From NCBI RefSeq assembly GCF_001984035.1, contig NZ_CP019449.1, positions 2,790,001 through 2,854,000 of the forward strand: 64,000 bases of DNA, given 5' to 3'. Positions 6,949 to 17,212 of the stretch are shown piece by piece. Within the stretch, counting starts at the first letter, position 1. The number at the start of each line of letters is the position of its first letter. The stretch comes from Sphingopyxis sp. QXT-31. Its GTDB lineage: Bacteria > Pseudomonadota > Alphaproteobacteria > Sphingomonadales > Sphingomonadaceae. The position numbers and the translations under genes were made by a program. Below the pieces are notes generated by a model that had not been told where the DNA came from, made no database searches, and worked only from the letters and a program-made list of their open reading frames with translations.

Positions 6949-7979
6949 TGGAGCGCGAAACGCAATTTATCGGCCAGTCGGCGGCCTTCCAGGATGCGGT
7001 CGAACGCGCCAGCCTCGCGGCGTCGCTCGACCGGCCGGTCCTGATCATCGGAGAGCGCGGCACGGGCAAGGAGCTGATCGCCGAGCGCCTGCACCGGCTG
7101 TCGACGCGCTGGGACCGCCCCTATGTGATCATGAACTGCGCCGCGATGCCCGAGACGCTGATCGAGAGCGAGCTGTTCGGGCACGAGGCGGGCGCCTTCA
7201 CCGGCGCGACGCGGACGCGTGCGGGACGCTTCGAAGAGGCCGACGGCGGCACGCTCTTCCTCGACGAGCTGGCGACGATGTCGATGGGCGCGCAGGAGCG
7301 GCTGCTGCGCGCGGTCGAATATGGCGAGGTCACCCGCGTCGGCTCGTCGCGCCCGATCCGCGTCGACGTGCGCATCGTCGCGGCGACCAACGAACATCTG
7401 CCCGCGCTGGTCGACGACAATCGGTTCCGCGCCGACTTGCTCGACCGGCTGTCGTTCGAGGTCATCACCCTGCCCCCGCTGCGCGCGCGCGAGGGCGATA
7501 TCGAGGTGCTGGCCGAATATTTCGGGACGCGCATGGCGGCGGTGCTCGGCTGGGACGAATGGCCGGGCTTCGGCCCGCGCGCGCTTGCGGCGATGGAGGG
7601 GCACGACTGGCCCGGCAATGTCCGCGAGCTCCGCAATGTGATCGAGCGCGGCATCTATCGCTGGGCCGACCCGTCGAAGCCCGTCGATGCGCTGAGCTTC
7701 GATCCCTTCGCGAGTCCCTGGCAGCCGGCGGTGCGCAAGCCCACCGCCATGACCGAAGCGGCCAAACTGCCCGCGGGCACGCCTGCCGAAGCGCCCACGC
7801 CCGCCGCGCCGCCGTCGGGGGCGGTGACCGACCTCCGCGCGACGGTCGATGCCTATGAAAAGCAGATCTTGGCCGACACCATGGCGCGCTGCCGCTTCAA
7901 CCAGAAGATCGCCGCCGAAGCGCTGGGACTGAGCTACGACCAGATCCGCCATGCGCTCAAGAAGCATGGGCTGAATTGA
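6948..7979 (+). CDS. pspF: Phage shock operon transcriptional activator PspF
   Basis: A 343-residue sigma-54 enhancer-binding protein with no N-terminal receiver domain, as in PspF. It has Walker A GERGTGKE (about residues 35-42), the sigma-54-contacting loop GAFTGA (about 82-87), and a C-terminal Fis-type helix-turn-helix (KIAAEALGLSYDQIRHALKK). A proline/alanine-rich linker separates the AAA+ and DNA-binding domains. The ATG at 6948 is preferred because the homology begins there; the frame is open to a TTG at 6912 that has no ribosome site. It is divergent from the psp operon, which it should activate, and PspA should inhibit it. Confidence 0.95.
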   Translation: MERETQFIGQSAAFQDAVERASLAASLDRPVLIIGERGTGKELIAERLHRLSTRWDRPYVIMNCAAMPETLIESELFGHEAGAFTGATRTRAGRFEEADGGTLFLDELATMSMGAQERLLRAVEYGEVTRVGSSRPIRVDVRIVAATNEHLPALVDDNRFRADLLDRLSFEVITLPPLRAREGDIEVLAEYFGTRMAAVLGWDEWPGFGPRALAAMEGHDWPGNVRELRNVIERGIYRWADPSKPVDALSFDPFASPWQPAVRKPTAMTEAAKLPAGTPAEAPTPAAPPSGAVTDLRATVDAYEKQILADTMARCRFNQKIAAEALGLSYDQIRHALKKHGLN

Positions 7980-7983
7980 ACCA

Positions 7984-8134
7984 GATCCTCCCCACGCGAA
8001 GCGATGGGGAGGTGGCAGCGGCGCAGCCGCTGACGGAGGGGTCGACGCCGTCAGGCGTCGGTGCAAGGCCAGACCCCTCCACCACGCCCTACGGGCGCGG
8101 TCCCCCTCCCCAACGCTTCGCGATGGGGAGGATC
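7984..8134. repeat. Palindromic intergenic repeat between convergent genes
   Basis: A roughly 150-bp element begins GATCCTCCCC and ends GGGGAGGATC. Its ends form a long imperfect inverted repeat (GCGAAGCGATGGGGAGG against CCTCCCCAACGCTTCGC), with further internal palindromes (GACGCCGTCAGGCGTC). It fills the gap between the convergent pspF and lipoprotein genes and may act as a two-way terminator. Confidence 0.7.
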
Positions 8135-8135
8135 T

Positions 8136-8654
8136 TTACTCCCCCGGCAGCTGCTTGCTCAGCGCCTCGATCACCGCATCCTGCGCCGCGACCGTTTCGG
8201 CCAGGCGCTCGCGCAGTGCGTAGATGTCGGGGAGGCCGTCGATCGCTTCCGCGGTGGTGCGCTCGACATAAAGCCGGTCGATGTCCCCGAGCGCGGCGGT
8301 GATCGGCGCGCGCGCGGCGACGAGGCGCGAGATCGCCTGCTGCGCGACGACCCAGGATTCGCTCGCGACGGGCGCGCCCGCAGCAGCGGTGACCAGCGCC
8401 ACCGTCGAGCCGCGCTCCGCGGCAAAGGCTTGCTGCGCGGCGCTGCCGTCGGCGTCCCAGCGCGCGAGGCGTCCGGCGAGGTCGGCGGGCAGCGGCCCCG
8501 GCGGCGGCACCACGACCGCGGGCGGCGCGACGTTGAGCCGCCCCTCGATCGGGCGCTTTGCGAGCGAGGGCGCACCGCTGCTCTGCGCGGCGGCGCACGC
8601 CGAAAGCCCCAGCGACGCGACAAGGGCGGGAATGAGAAAGGCGATGCGCTGCAT
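8136..8654 (-). CDS. Putative lipoprotein, coiled-coil, unknown function
   Basis: A 172-residue protein. The chosen ATG at 8654 has AGGGG eight bases upstream and gives a lipoprotein signal MQRIAFLIPALVASLGLSAC with the lipobox LSAC; the frame is open further upstream, but without a signal. The mature part is proline-rich at first (PPAVVVPPPGPLP) and then helical, ending in RERLAETVAAQDAVIEALSKQLPGE. I recognise no family. It is likely anchored to a membrane facing the periplasm. It is convergent with pspF and divergent from rplU. Confidence 0.78.
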   Translation of the reverse strand: MQRIAFLIPALVASLGLSACAAAQSSGAPSLAKRPIEGRLNVAPPAVVVPPPGPLPADLAGRLARWDADGSAAQQAFAAERGSTVALVTAAAGAPVASESWVVAQQAISRLVAARAPITAALGDIDRLYVERTTAEAIDGLPDIYALRERLAETVAAQDAVIEALSKQLPGE

Positions 8655-8763
8655 AATATCCCCTGATATGGACCCCGCACCCAAGCGGCAAGCGCCGAAT
8701 CGGCAACGCGCGAGCGAATCGGGCGCAAGCCGCAAAAAGCCGCAAAAGCACGGGAATATGCGG

Positions 8764-8792
8764 TTGACAGCGCGGCCCGCGCTCGTTAGTGG
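8764..8792 (+). promoter_or_regulatory. Candidate promoter for rplU-rpmA
   Basis: A perfect -35 TTGACA (8764-8769) is followed after 17 bp by TAGTGG, a weak -10. It lies about 90 bases upstream of rplU. The sequence in between codes for no gene I can support. The -10 assignment is uncertain. Confidence 0.45.
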
Positions 8793-8881
8793 GCCTGACT
8801 TTCCCGCATGCCGGAAAAATCGCCTGCTTCGGCGGGTGACTGGCAGCGCGGGTGTTTTAGTTTCTGATTGGATGGAAGACC

Positions 8882-9388
8882 ATGTTCGCAATCGTGCGCA
8901 CGGGCGGCAAGCAGTATCGCGTCGCCGCTGGAGACAAGATCGCCGTCGAGAAGATCGCCGGTGAAGCTGGCGACACCGTGTCGCTGGGCGACATCCTGCT
9001 GGCCGGTGACGGCGGCGAAGTGAAGAGCGCCGAAGGCCTCGTCGTTTCGGCCGAGATCATCGCCCAGACGCGCGGCGAAAAGGTCATCGTCTTCAAGAAG
9101 CGCCGCCGGCACAACTACCGTCGCCGCAACGGTCACCGCCAGTCGCTGACGCTGCTGCGCATCCTCGCCGTCGGCGAAGCCAAGAAGGCCGCGCCGAAGA
9201 AGGAAGCCGCGCCGAAGGAAGAGGCTGCTCCGGCAACCGAAGCCAAGGCCGCTCCCGCCGCGGAAGCTCCCAAGAAGGAAGCCGCGCCCAAGAAGGCTGC
9301 TGCTCCCAAGAAGGAAGCCGCTCCCAAGGCCGAAGCCGCCGAAAAGAAGCCCGCTGCCAAGAAGGCAGCCCCCAAGAAGGAAGCCTGA
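8882..9388 (+). CDS. rplU: 50S ribosomal protein L21 with Lys/Ala-rich tail
   Basis: A 168-residue protein. Residues 1-100 are canonical L21 ([20 protein letters not shown], later [16 protein letters not shown]), a protein that binds 23S rRNA. The remaining 65 or so residues are a low-complexity extension of repeated KKEAAPK / KKAAAPK units, resembling histone H1-like tails. Ordinary L21 is about 100-105 residues long. The start has GGA a few bases upstream. It is followed 43 bases later by rpmA, the universal L21-L27 pair. Confidence 0.97.
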   Translation: MFAIVRTGGKQYRVAAGDKIAVEKIAGEAGDTVSLGDILLAGDGGEVKSAEGLVVSAEIIAQTRGEKVIVFKKRRRHNYRRRNGHRQSLTLLRILAVGEAKKAAPKKEAAPKEEAAPATEAKAAPAAEAPKKEAAPKKAAAPKKEAAPKAEAAEKKPAAKKAAPKKEA

Positions 9389-9431
9389 GCGCGAACCCGC
9401 GGCTCGGCCCAAGATTTAAGGAGCATCAGTC

Positions 9432-9701
9432 ATGGCACATAAGAAAGCAGGCGGTTCTTCGCGCAACGGTCGCGACTCAGCCGGCCGCCGCCTTGGCGTG
9501 AAGAAGTTCGGCGGTCAGGAAGTGATCGGCGGCAACATCATCGTGCGCCAGCGCGGGACCAAGGTGTACCCGGGCGTCAACGTCGGCATCGGCAAGGATC
9601 ACACCCTGTTCGCCACCGCCGACGGCCGCGTGCGATTCCACGACGGCAAGCTCGGCCGTAAATATGTCTCGGTCGACATGATGGCCGAAGCCGCCGAATA
9701 A
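9432..9701 (+). CDS. rpmA: 50S ribosomal protein L27
   Basis: An 89-residue protein of usual length beginning [20 protein letters not shown], the signature L27 N-terminus that reaches toward the peptidyl-transferase centre. It is co-directional with rplU, has AAGGAG upstream of the ATG, and is followed by an intrinsic terminator. Confidence 0.98.
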   Translation: MAHKKAGGSSRNGRDSAGRRLGVKKFGGQEVIGGNIIVRQRGTKVYPGVNVGIGKDHTLFATADGRVRFHDGKLGRKYVSVDMMAEAAE

Positions 9702-9780
9702 GGACGATCGCTAAAGGGTCGTCCCCAGGGATGACCCGGAGCTGTCCTTTCCGCCCCAAGCGGAAACCAGGTTCGAAAGA

Positions 9781-9813
9781 GGGAGACGGGTCACCCCCGG
9801 TCTCCCTTTTTTC
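9781..9813 (+). terminator. Rho-independent terminator after rplU-rpmA
   Basis: A GGGAGAC / GTCTCCC stem is followed by TTTTTTC, 80 bases after the rpmA stop. Confidence 0.88.
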
Positions 9814-9938
9814 TTGCCCGTTATCCATCACTTGGCAAACGGGCGCGAAAATCGGGCCGATCATCTCCCTCTCTATCGATTGTCGTCAAAGCGTCACCAT
9901 CTGGCGCCACGGCGACAGGCAATTGGGAGTGACAAAAT

Positions 9939-10532
9939 ATGTTCGCGCGTACCGAAAGACTGTTGCTGCGGCCCGGCTGGATCGAGGACGCCCCCGCGCT
10001 GGCGCAGGCGATCGGCGAGGAAAGCGTGGTGCGCAACCTCGCGACCGCGCCCTGGCCCTATCATGAGGCGCAGGCGATGGAGTTTCTCGCCAAGCCGATC
10101 AACCCCGCCGAGCCGCGCTTCCTGATCTTCAGCCGCACCGGCGGCGCGCCGCGCCTCGTCGGCGGTTGCGGCATTTCGCCCGCCCCCGAAGGCGGCCTCG
10201 AAATGGGTTACTGGATCGCGCGTCCCTATTGGGGGCTGGGCTTCGCGACGGAGGCCGGGCGCCAGCTGGTGCGCATCGCACGCGCGATGCAACTGCCCCG
10301 GCTCGCCGCGGGCCATTTCCTCGACAACCCCGCCTCGGGCGCGGTGCTGCGCAAGCTCGGCTTCAAGCCCACCGGGGCGGTCGCAAAGCGCTATAGTCTG
10401 GCGCGCGGCGGCGAAGCCGATTGTGCGCTGTTCGAGGAAGGTGACGCCGACGACGGCGCCGTCACCCCGATGCGTGATCGCATCGGGGTGGACGAGGATT
10501 TTCGTCAGGAGCTGCGGCTGCTGGCGGCGTAA
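9939..10532 (+). CDS. GNAT family N-acetyltransferase (RimJ/RimL-like)
   Basis: A 197-residue protein beginning MFARTERLLLRPGWIEDAPAL, the usual start of RimJ/RimL-type acetyltransferases, with the acetyl-CoA-binding region WGLGFATEAGRQLVRIA and the C-terminal motif NPASGAVLRKLGFKPTG. It likely transfers acetyl from acetyl-CoA to a protein N-terminus or a small amine; the substrate cannot be told. GGGAG lies nine bases before the ATG. The last 40 residues are acidic and not part of the conserved fold. Confidence 0.88.
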   Translation: MFARTERLLLRPGWIEDAPALAQAIGEESVVRNLATAPWPYHEAQAMEFLAKPINPAEPRFLIFSRTGGAPRLVGGCGISPAPEGGLEMGYWIARPYWGLGFATEAGRQLVRIARAMQLPRLAAGHFLDNPASGAVLRKLGFKPTGAVAKRYSLARGGEADCALFEEGDADDGAVTPMRDRIGVDEDFRQELRLLAA

Positions 10533-10535
10533 CGC

Positions 10536-10559
10536 TCCCCTCCCGCTTGCGGGAGGGGA
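10536..10559. terminator. Bidirectional hairpin between convergent genes
   Basis: TCCCCTCCCGC-TT-GCGGGAGGGGA forms a perfect stem immediately after the GNAT stop codon and just before the stop of the convergent DUF937 gene. Confidence 0.7.
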
Positions 10560-10564
10560 TTGCT

Positions 10565-11173
10565 TCACCCTCGCAATTTCCCAGCCATGCCGATGATGTC
10601 GTCGAGCGGGTTGCCGTCGCCGTCGAGGTCGAGGAGGCTGCCGAGCCCGCCCAGCGCCCCGCTGCCGCTGCCCGCCGCCGGCGCCGCGCCGCCGCCCATC
10701 GCACCGCCGAGCACATTGCCCAGCATGCCGCCGAAACCGCCGCCGCTATTCGTCCCGTCGCCCTGCTTCGCCATATAGCCCGCGACGAGCATCGCGAGGA
10801 TCGGCAGCATCTTCTTGAGCGTGCCCGCATCGATCCCGGTCTTCGCCGCGGCATCGCCCGCGACGCTGCGGCTGACCTCCTTGGTCCCGAAGATCTGGCC
10901 GAGCACATCGTTGCCCGCCTCGACCGGCGTCGGTTCGGGGCTGAGCACCGCGTCGAGCAGCCCGCCGCCGCCGAGCTGGCCGAGCAGGCCGCCGAGTCCC
11001 CCCAGGGCATCGCCGCCGCCGCTGCCGGCACCCTGCGCCTGCTTCTTGAAGCCGCCGAGGATCGCGGGGAGCAGCGCCTCGGCGCCCTGTTTCGCCATCG
11101 CGGGCGGGATGCCGAGGTCCTTGGCCATCGATTCGATGCCGCCGGTCTGGCTCAGGATTTCGGTCAGATTCAT
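10565..11173 (-). CDS. DUF937 domain-containing protein
   Basis: A 202-residue protein beginning MNLTEILSQTGGIESMAKDLGI, then MAKQGAEALLPAILGGFKKQ, which is characteristic of DUF937 (YidB-like). The central part contains GLGGLLGQLGGGGLLDAVL and a conserved segment GNDVLGQIFGTKEVSRSVA. It ends with a glycine-rich region and a short D-rich motif DLDGDGNPLDDIIGMAGKL, which resembles a calcium-binding loop. Biochemical function is unknown. It is divergent from the DUF3597 gene. Confidence 0.85.
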   Translation of the reverse strand: MNLTEILSQTGGIESMAKDLGIPPAMAKQGAEALLPAILGGFKKQAQGAGSGGGDALGGLGGLLGQLGGGGLLDAVLSPEPTPVEAGNDVLGQIFGTKEVSRSVAGDAAAKTGIDAGTLKKMLPILAMLVAGYMAKQGDGTNSGGGFGGMLGNVLGGAMGGGAAPAAGSGSGALGGLGSLLDLDGDGNPLDDIIGMAGKLRG

Positions 11174-11354
11174 GATCTTATGCTCCCACTGCGGCGCGCG
11201 GATCGAAAGGCGGCACCGGGCGTTATCATAGCAGCGTGCGGGCGGGGGACGAGCCGTTCATTGGGCTGTCATCTCCCCATGCGCAAGCCTAGGCTGCGGC
11301 CGCGCGACTCCGCCCCCGGAGCCTGCGCCGCCGCATCAATGTGGGAGCATCACC

Positions 11355-11750
11355 ATGGGTATTTTCAGCAAGATCAAGGACGCGATTTTCGGCAAGAAGG
11401 CGGAGGCCGCGACGCCTGCTCCCGCCGCCCCCGCGACGACCGCCGCGCCCGCCGCGCCGCAGCCCGTCCCCGCCGCGCCCGTCGCGATCGGCGAGGTCGA
11501 TGTGGAGGCGATCCTGTCGGCACAGGCCGCGAACGCCGGGCAGGATCTCAACTGGCGCACCTCGATCGTCGATCTGATGAAATTGCTCGACATCGACCCG
11601 AGCCTCGCCAACCGCAAGGAGCTCGCGACCGAGCTCGGCTACACCGGCGCACTCGACGGCAGCGCCGAGATGAACATCTGGCTGCACAAGGCGGTGATGC
11701 GCGAGTTGGCGGCGAACGGCGGCACGGTGCCCGCCGACCTCACGGACTGA
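11355..11750 (+). CDS. DUF3597 domain-containing protein
   Basis: A 131-residue protein. It starts MGIFSKIKDAIFGKKA, followed by an Ala/Pro linker (residues 18-45). The conserved C-terminal domain has VDVEAILSAQAANAGQDLNW, then SIVDLMKLLDIDPSLANRKELA and MNIWLHKAVMRELAANGG, matching DUF3597 (LysM-associated, near peptidoglycan-related genes in some bacteria). Function unknown. A clear intrinsic terminator follows the gene, so it is probably a single-gene unit. Confidence 0.88.
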   Translation: MGIFSKIKDAIFGKKAEAATPAPAAPATTAAPAAPQPVPAAPVAIGEVDVEAILSAQAANAGQDLNWRTSIVDLMKLLDIDPSLANRKELATELGYTGALDGSAEMNIWLHKAVMRELAANGGTVPADLTD

Positions 11751-11773
11751 CCAACGCGCGATAATTTTCGACT

Positions 11774-11809
11774 GGGGCCGGGCAAGCTTGAGCTTCCCCG
11801 GCCCCTTTT
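11774..11809 (+). terminator. Rho-independent terminator after the DUF3597 gene
   Basis: A GGGGCCGGG / CCCGGCCCC stem with a 13-base loop is followed by TTTTC. Confidence 0.87.
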
Positions 11810-11876
11810 CGTTGACCGCCGCGCGCGCGCGCCTAGACAGGTTTCAACCGAAACAAGTCGCGCAAGGGAGCCGCCC

Positions 11877-13730
11877 GTGTCCAATCCGCTTTCCGCCCCG
11901 ATCAGCCGCCGCCAGACGCTCGCCGCGCTCGGCGCGGGGACCGTGAGCTTCGCCGTCGCCGGCCCGGCCGCTGCCGAGACGATCGTGACCGGTCCGCGCA
12001 CCAGCCCCGCCGACGCGCTGCTCCAGTCGATCGCCGACAATCTGCTGGCGCAGTCGCCCGAGGGCGCGACCTCGCTCGGCATCGATACCGGCGACCGCGC
12101 CGCCGCGCGCGCCAAGCTCGGCGACCGCTCGGCCGCAGGGATGCGGGCGCTCGCCGACACGCTGAAGGCCGATGTCGCGCGCGTGCGCGCCTTCGACAAG
12201 AGCGGGCTCGACCACAAGACGCGCACCAGCCTGGCGGTGGTCGACAGCGCGTACAGCGTGGCGCTCGACGGCTTTGCCCTGCCCTATGGCGACGTCGCGG
12301 TCGGCGGCTGGCGCAACACGCCCTATGTCGTGATCCAGAATGTCGGGGCCTATCTCGACATCCCGAAATTCCTCGACAGCGATCATCCGGTGAAGAATGC
12401 CGCCGACGCCGAGGCCTATCTCTCGCGCCTCAATGCCTTCCCCGGCGTGCTCGACGGCGAGACCGAGCGCCTCAAGGCCGCGGGCGGCATGGGGCTGATC
12501 GCCCCTGCCTTCCTGATCGACAAGGCGGTCAAGCAGATGGAGGCGAGCCTGGCCGACGCCAAGGCCGGCGGATCGATGGTCGAAAGCCTCGTCCGCCGCA
12601 CCGGCGAGGCGAAGATCGCCGGCGACTGGAATGCGCGTTCGGCGAAGATCGTCCAGGGCCCCGTCGCCGCGGCGCTCGAACGCCAGCTCGCCGAACTCAA
12701 GGCCCAGCGCCCCAAGGCGACGATGGACGCTGGAATGTGGGCAAGACCGGGCGGCGACGAATGGTACGCCTGGGGCCTCCGCGCGAGCACGACGACGCGC
12801 ATGACCCCCGACGAGGTCCATGCGATGGGGCGCGAGGAACTCGCCGCGCTGCACGGCCAGATGGACCCGATCCTCCGCAAGATCGGCTATACCGAGGGCT
12901 CGGTCGGCGACCGGATGGTCGCGCTCGCCAAGGACCCGAAGTATAAGTTCCCCGACAATGACGCCGGCCGCGCCGAGATCGTCGCCTATATCCAGACCTG
13001 GCTCGGCAAGATCCGCGCCGAGCTGCCGCGCGCCTTCCGCACGCTCGTGAAGGGCAATGTCGAGGTAAAGCGGCTGCCGCTGGCCGAGGAACCCGGCGCG
13101 CCCGCGGCCTATGGCGGCGCGGGATCGATCGACGGCAGCATCCCGGGACGCTTCTGGATCAATCTCCGCACCACCGAACTGCACAGCAAATATTCGCTGC
13201 CCGACCTGACGATGCACGAGGCGATCCCTGGTCACGCCTGGCAGGGCGAATATGCGCATGCGATGCCGCTGATCCGCACGATGCTGGCGTTCAACGCCTA
13301 TTCGGAAGGATGGGCGCTCTACGCCGAACAGCTTGCGGACGAACTCGGCCTCTACGACGATTTCGAGGTCGGGCGGCTGGGCTATCTGCAATCGCTGGCG
13401 TTCCGCGCCTGCCGCCTGGTCGTCGACACCGGCCTCCACGCCAAGCGCTGGACGCGCGAGCAGGGCGTCGAGTTTTTCGTCAAGGAAAATGGCTCGAACC
13501 CGCTCGAGGTCGCAAGCGAGGTCGACCGCTATTGCAGCTGGGCCGGGCAGGCCTGCGGCTACAAGGTCGGGCATAGCGAGATCGTGCGGCAGCGCGGCCT
13601 TGCGCAAAAGGCGCTGGGCGCGAAATACGACCTCCGCGATTTCGACGATGTCGTGGTCAAGGGCGGCAATGTGCCACTCGACGTGCTGGCGCAGAATGTC
13701 GAAGAATATGTGAAGGGCGCGAAGGGCTGA
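11877..13730 (+). CDS. DUF885 family metallopeptidase, Tat-exported
   Basis: A 617-residue protein. The start is GTG with AAGGGAG eight bases upstream. The N-terminus carries a twin-arginine-type signal (ISRRQTLAALGAGTVSFAVA) ending near AAA, so it is probably exported to the periplasm. The family marker is MHEAIPGHAWQ (HExxxGHxxQ, a putative zinc site) in the C-terminal half, followed by YSEGWALYAEQLADELG, as in DUF885 proteins related to M32-like carboxypeptidases. The substrate is probably peptides, not shown. It ends one base into the start of the next gene, so the two probably form an operon. Confidence 0.9.
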   Translation: MSNPLSAPISRRQTLAALGAGTVSFAVAGPAAAETIVTGPRTSPADALLQSIADNLLAQSPEGATSLGIDTGDRAAARAKLGDRSAAGMRALADTLKADVARVRAFDKSGLDHKTRTSLAVVDSAYSVALDGFALPYGDVAVGGWRNTPYVVIQNVGAYLDIPKFLDSDHPVKNAADAEAYLSRLNAFPGVLDGETERLKAAGGMGLIAPAFLIDKAVKQMEASLADAKAGGSMVESLVRRTGEAKIAGDWNARSAKIVQGPVAAALERQLAELKAQRPKATMDAGMWARPGGDEWYAWGLRASTTTRMTPDEVHAMGREELAALHGQMDPILRKIGYTEGSVGDRMVALAKDPKYKFPDNDAGRAEIVAYIQTWLGKIRAELPRAFRTLVKGNVEVKRLPLAEEPGAPAAYGGAGSIDGSIPGRFWINLRTTELHSKYSLPDLTMHEAIPGHAWQGEYAHAMPLIRTMLAFNAYSEGWALYAEQLADELGLYDDFEVGRLGYLQSLAFRACRLVVDTGLHAKRWTREQGVEFFVKENGSNPLEVASEVDRYCSWAGQACGYKVGHSEIVRQRGLAQKALGAKYDLRDFDDVVVKGGNVPLDVLAQNVEEYVKGAKG

Positions 13731-14642
13731 TGCGTTTCCTCGCAACCGCGCTGGGCGCGCTCTTGATGGCCGCGCCCGGCACGGCGGAAAATTCCCCGCC
13801 GCGCGTCCAAATCGTGACGAGCGACGTCGAGCGATTCTATGCGCTGTACGACGACCCCGCGCTCACCGCCGATCCAGATGCGCTCGCGACGCGCTATCTC
13901 GCCGATGCCTCGCCGGGGCTCGAGGAGTTCATGGTCATGCGCCGGATCACGCCCGAACGCGTTGCGAAGGCGCTGCGCGAAAAACCGGAGCTCTTTGCCG
14001 ACGCGCGCGGCTGTGCCGCCACGCTCGGCAACGTCCGCGGCCGGTTGACCGCGGCCGCCGATCGGTTGGCGGAGCTTTATCCGCCGGCGATCTTCCCGCC
14101 GATCACCATCGCGATCAGCCGCGGCACGCCTGTCGCCGCAGCGAACGGCAAGGGGCTGTACGTCTCGCTCGAAGCGCTTTGCGCGGCGAAATTCTTCGAG
14201 GCCGACGACGAGGATCGTTTCGTCCATGTGAGCGCACGAATATGTCCATGCCCAGCAACCGCTGGCGCAGGTCGAAAGCGAGAATGACACGGTGCTCCAC
14301 GCCGCGCTCGTCGAGGGGGCTGCGGAGTTTGTCGCCGAACAGATCAGCGGATCGGTCGCTGCCACCCATTTGCACCGCTGGGCGGCTGGACGCGAAAAGG
14401 AAGTGGAGACCGCCTTCCTCGCCGAAAAGGACGGCAAGGCGAATGATTCGCGCTGGGTCTACAACCAGCTCGGCACCGAAGACTGGCCCGGCGACCTCGG
14501 TTACTGGGTCGGGTATCGCGTCGCGAAGGCCTATTATCAGCGCAGCCCCGACAAGCAGGCGGCGATAAAGGCCATCATCGAGATGAAGGACCCGGCCGCC
14601 TTTCTCGTCGAAAGCGGCTGGACGCCGGGGATGACACTCTAG
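13730..14642 (+). pseudogene. DUF2268-type Zn-protease gene, frameshifted at HExxH
   Basis: Two frames together give one coherent protein of about 303 residues. Frame 1 (13730-14287) starts with a signal peptide MRFLATALGALLMAAPGTAE and runs through PPAIFPPITIAISRG to DRFVHV. Leaving out one base near 14231 restores AHEYVHAQQPLAQVESEN, followed by LVEGAAEFVAEQISGS and DLGYWVGYRVAKAYY, all typical of DUF2268 putative zinc proteases. HEYVH is the catalytic zinc motif. As written, translation ends at 14287 without the active site. Either a real one-base insertion or a sequencing error; the flanking codons show no further decay. Confidence 0.85.
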
Positions 14643-15088
14643 GCCGGCAGTGGCGCCAGATCGGGCGCGACGAACCCGCGCCGCGCCGGCACCGAGAAGA
14701 GCAGCTCGCGGCTGTAGAAGCGCAAGGGCCAGTCGCGGCGGCCGACGTCGGAACGCAGCATCGCGTTGACGCGCGCCGCCAGCCCCGTCTCTTCGGTCTC
14801 GGACAGGAACAGCCGCACCCCCGCAACATAAGCTCGCGTAATGCTGTCGTGATAGCCGCCATGGTCGTCGTTCACGCCGCCGACGCTTTCGTTGAAGCGG
14901 CTGATGATCGCCGCGATGTCGGCGTCGATGTCGATATCGGGGCGCTCGCTGAGCAGCCACAGGCACGCGCCGAGATGCGCCTCGTGCGTCCAGGCTTCGC
15001 GCGGCAGGGTGCGTGCGAGCAGGCCCTCGCCGATCGCGCGGATGTCGGAATCGCGCTCGATCAGGCGCGGCGAAAAATCGGTAGTCAT
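14639..15088 (-). CDS. Conserved hypothetical protein, HExH-containing
   Basis: A 149-residue soluble protein I cannot assign. Visible motifs are WTHEAHLGACLWLL near residue 34 and NDDHGGYHDSITRAYV near residue 75; the histidines could bind metal. There is no signal or membrane segment. It is convergent with the DUF2268 gene and the two stop codons overlap by four bases. The ATG at 15088 has GGAC/AAGGACC upstream. The consistent amino-acid composition supports a real gene. Confidence 0.78.
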   Translation of the reverse strand: MTTDFSPRLIERDSDIRAIGEGLLARTLPREAWTHEAHLGACLWLLSERPDIDIDADIAAIISRFNESVGGVNDDHGGYHDSITRAYVAGVRLFLSETEETGLAARVNAMLRSDVGRRDWPLRFYSRELLFSVPARRGFVAPDLAPLPA

Positions 15089-15135
15089 CGGTCCGGTCCT
15101 TCCGGGTGAATGCCACCCGGAAGTTTCCGGGTCAA

Positions 15136-16737
<1,602 letters not shown>

Positions 16738-16814
16738 GACTCAAGCCTTTCCCAAACTTTCGTCCGCCTTTGCATACCTATGCAGCGCGTGCCAAGCGAA
16801 AGCGCTGGGCCCGC

Positions 16815-16922
16815 ATGAACATGGGTGCCGACGGGACGTCGAATTCCGAAATTGCGGCCGCGTTAGCGAGGTTGGAGGATGAGGTCAAAAGATTAAAACC
16901 CGGTTCGGCGCCCGCGCCCTAA
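16815..16922 (+). CDS. Possible 35-residue coiled-coil microprotein
   Basis: An ATG-started 36-codon frame encodes MNMGADGTSNSEIAAALARL, then EDEVKRLKPGSAPAP. The helical part has heptad character. No clear ribosome site precedes it. It lies in the pckA-chvI gap just ahead of a palindromic repeat. Supported only by its plausible composition, so it may not be a gene. Confidence 0.3.
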   Translation: MNMGADGTSNSEIAAALARLEDEVKRLKPGSAPAP

Positions 16923-16944
16923 GGGAACCGGTGGCAAGCACACT

Positions 16945-17123
16945 CGCCCCTTCCCCCTCGATGGGGAAGGATACGGAGCCTTGGCCGCAGAGCGGCCTAG
17001 GCGGAGTTGGATGGGGGTGAAGGTGCGTCCTTCGGCCTTCGTGTCAGGCCGAGAGCGCACCCCCTCCGCTGCGACTAACGAACAAGTTCGTAAGTCTCGC
17101 TGCCTCCCCCATCGAGGGGGAGG
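16945..17123. repeat. Palindromic intergenic repeat, copy 1 of a 4-copy family
   Basis: A roughly 180-bp element. The left end CCTTCCCCCTCGATGGGGAA and right end CCTCCCCCATCGAGGGGGAG are each palindromic and are inverted copies of each other. Inside is GATACGGAGCCTTG, then GGCGGAGTTGGATGGGGGTG and CTGCGACTAACGAACAAG. The same layout recurs at 31394, 41383 and 61649. The rest of the 16738-17212 gap must also hold the pckA and chvI promoters, which I could not place. Confidence 0.75.
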
Positions 17124-17212
17124 AACTGTGGGGAACCCCATGGGACCGCGCGATGTTGTGACCGGGCGGCACATCGGCTAGTTGCCTGGACGTCCGCCCA
17201 ACTGGAAAGAGC

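Noticed and set aside
3672..7979. A prophage, suggested by phage-shock genes.
   Set aside because: Psp proteins are host envelope-stress proteins. No integrase, capsid, tail, or attachment-site duplications were seen.
16945..17123. A CRISPR array or tRNA hidden in the repetitive intergenic DNA.
   Set aside because: The repeats are inverted and unique within each gap, with no regular spacers. No cloverleaf or TTCGANNC-type arm was found in any gap.
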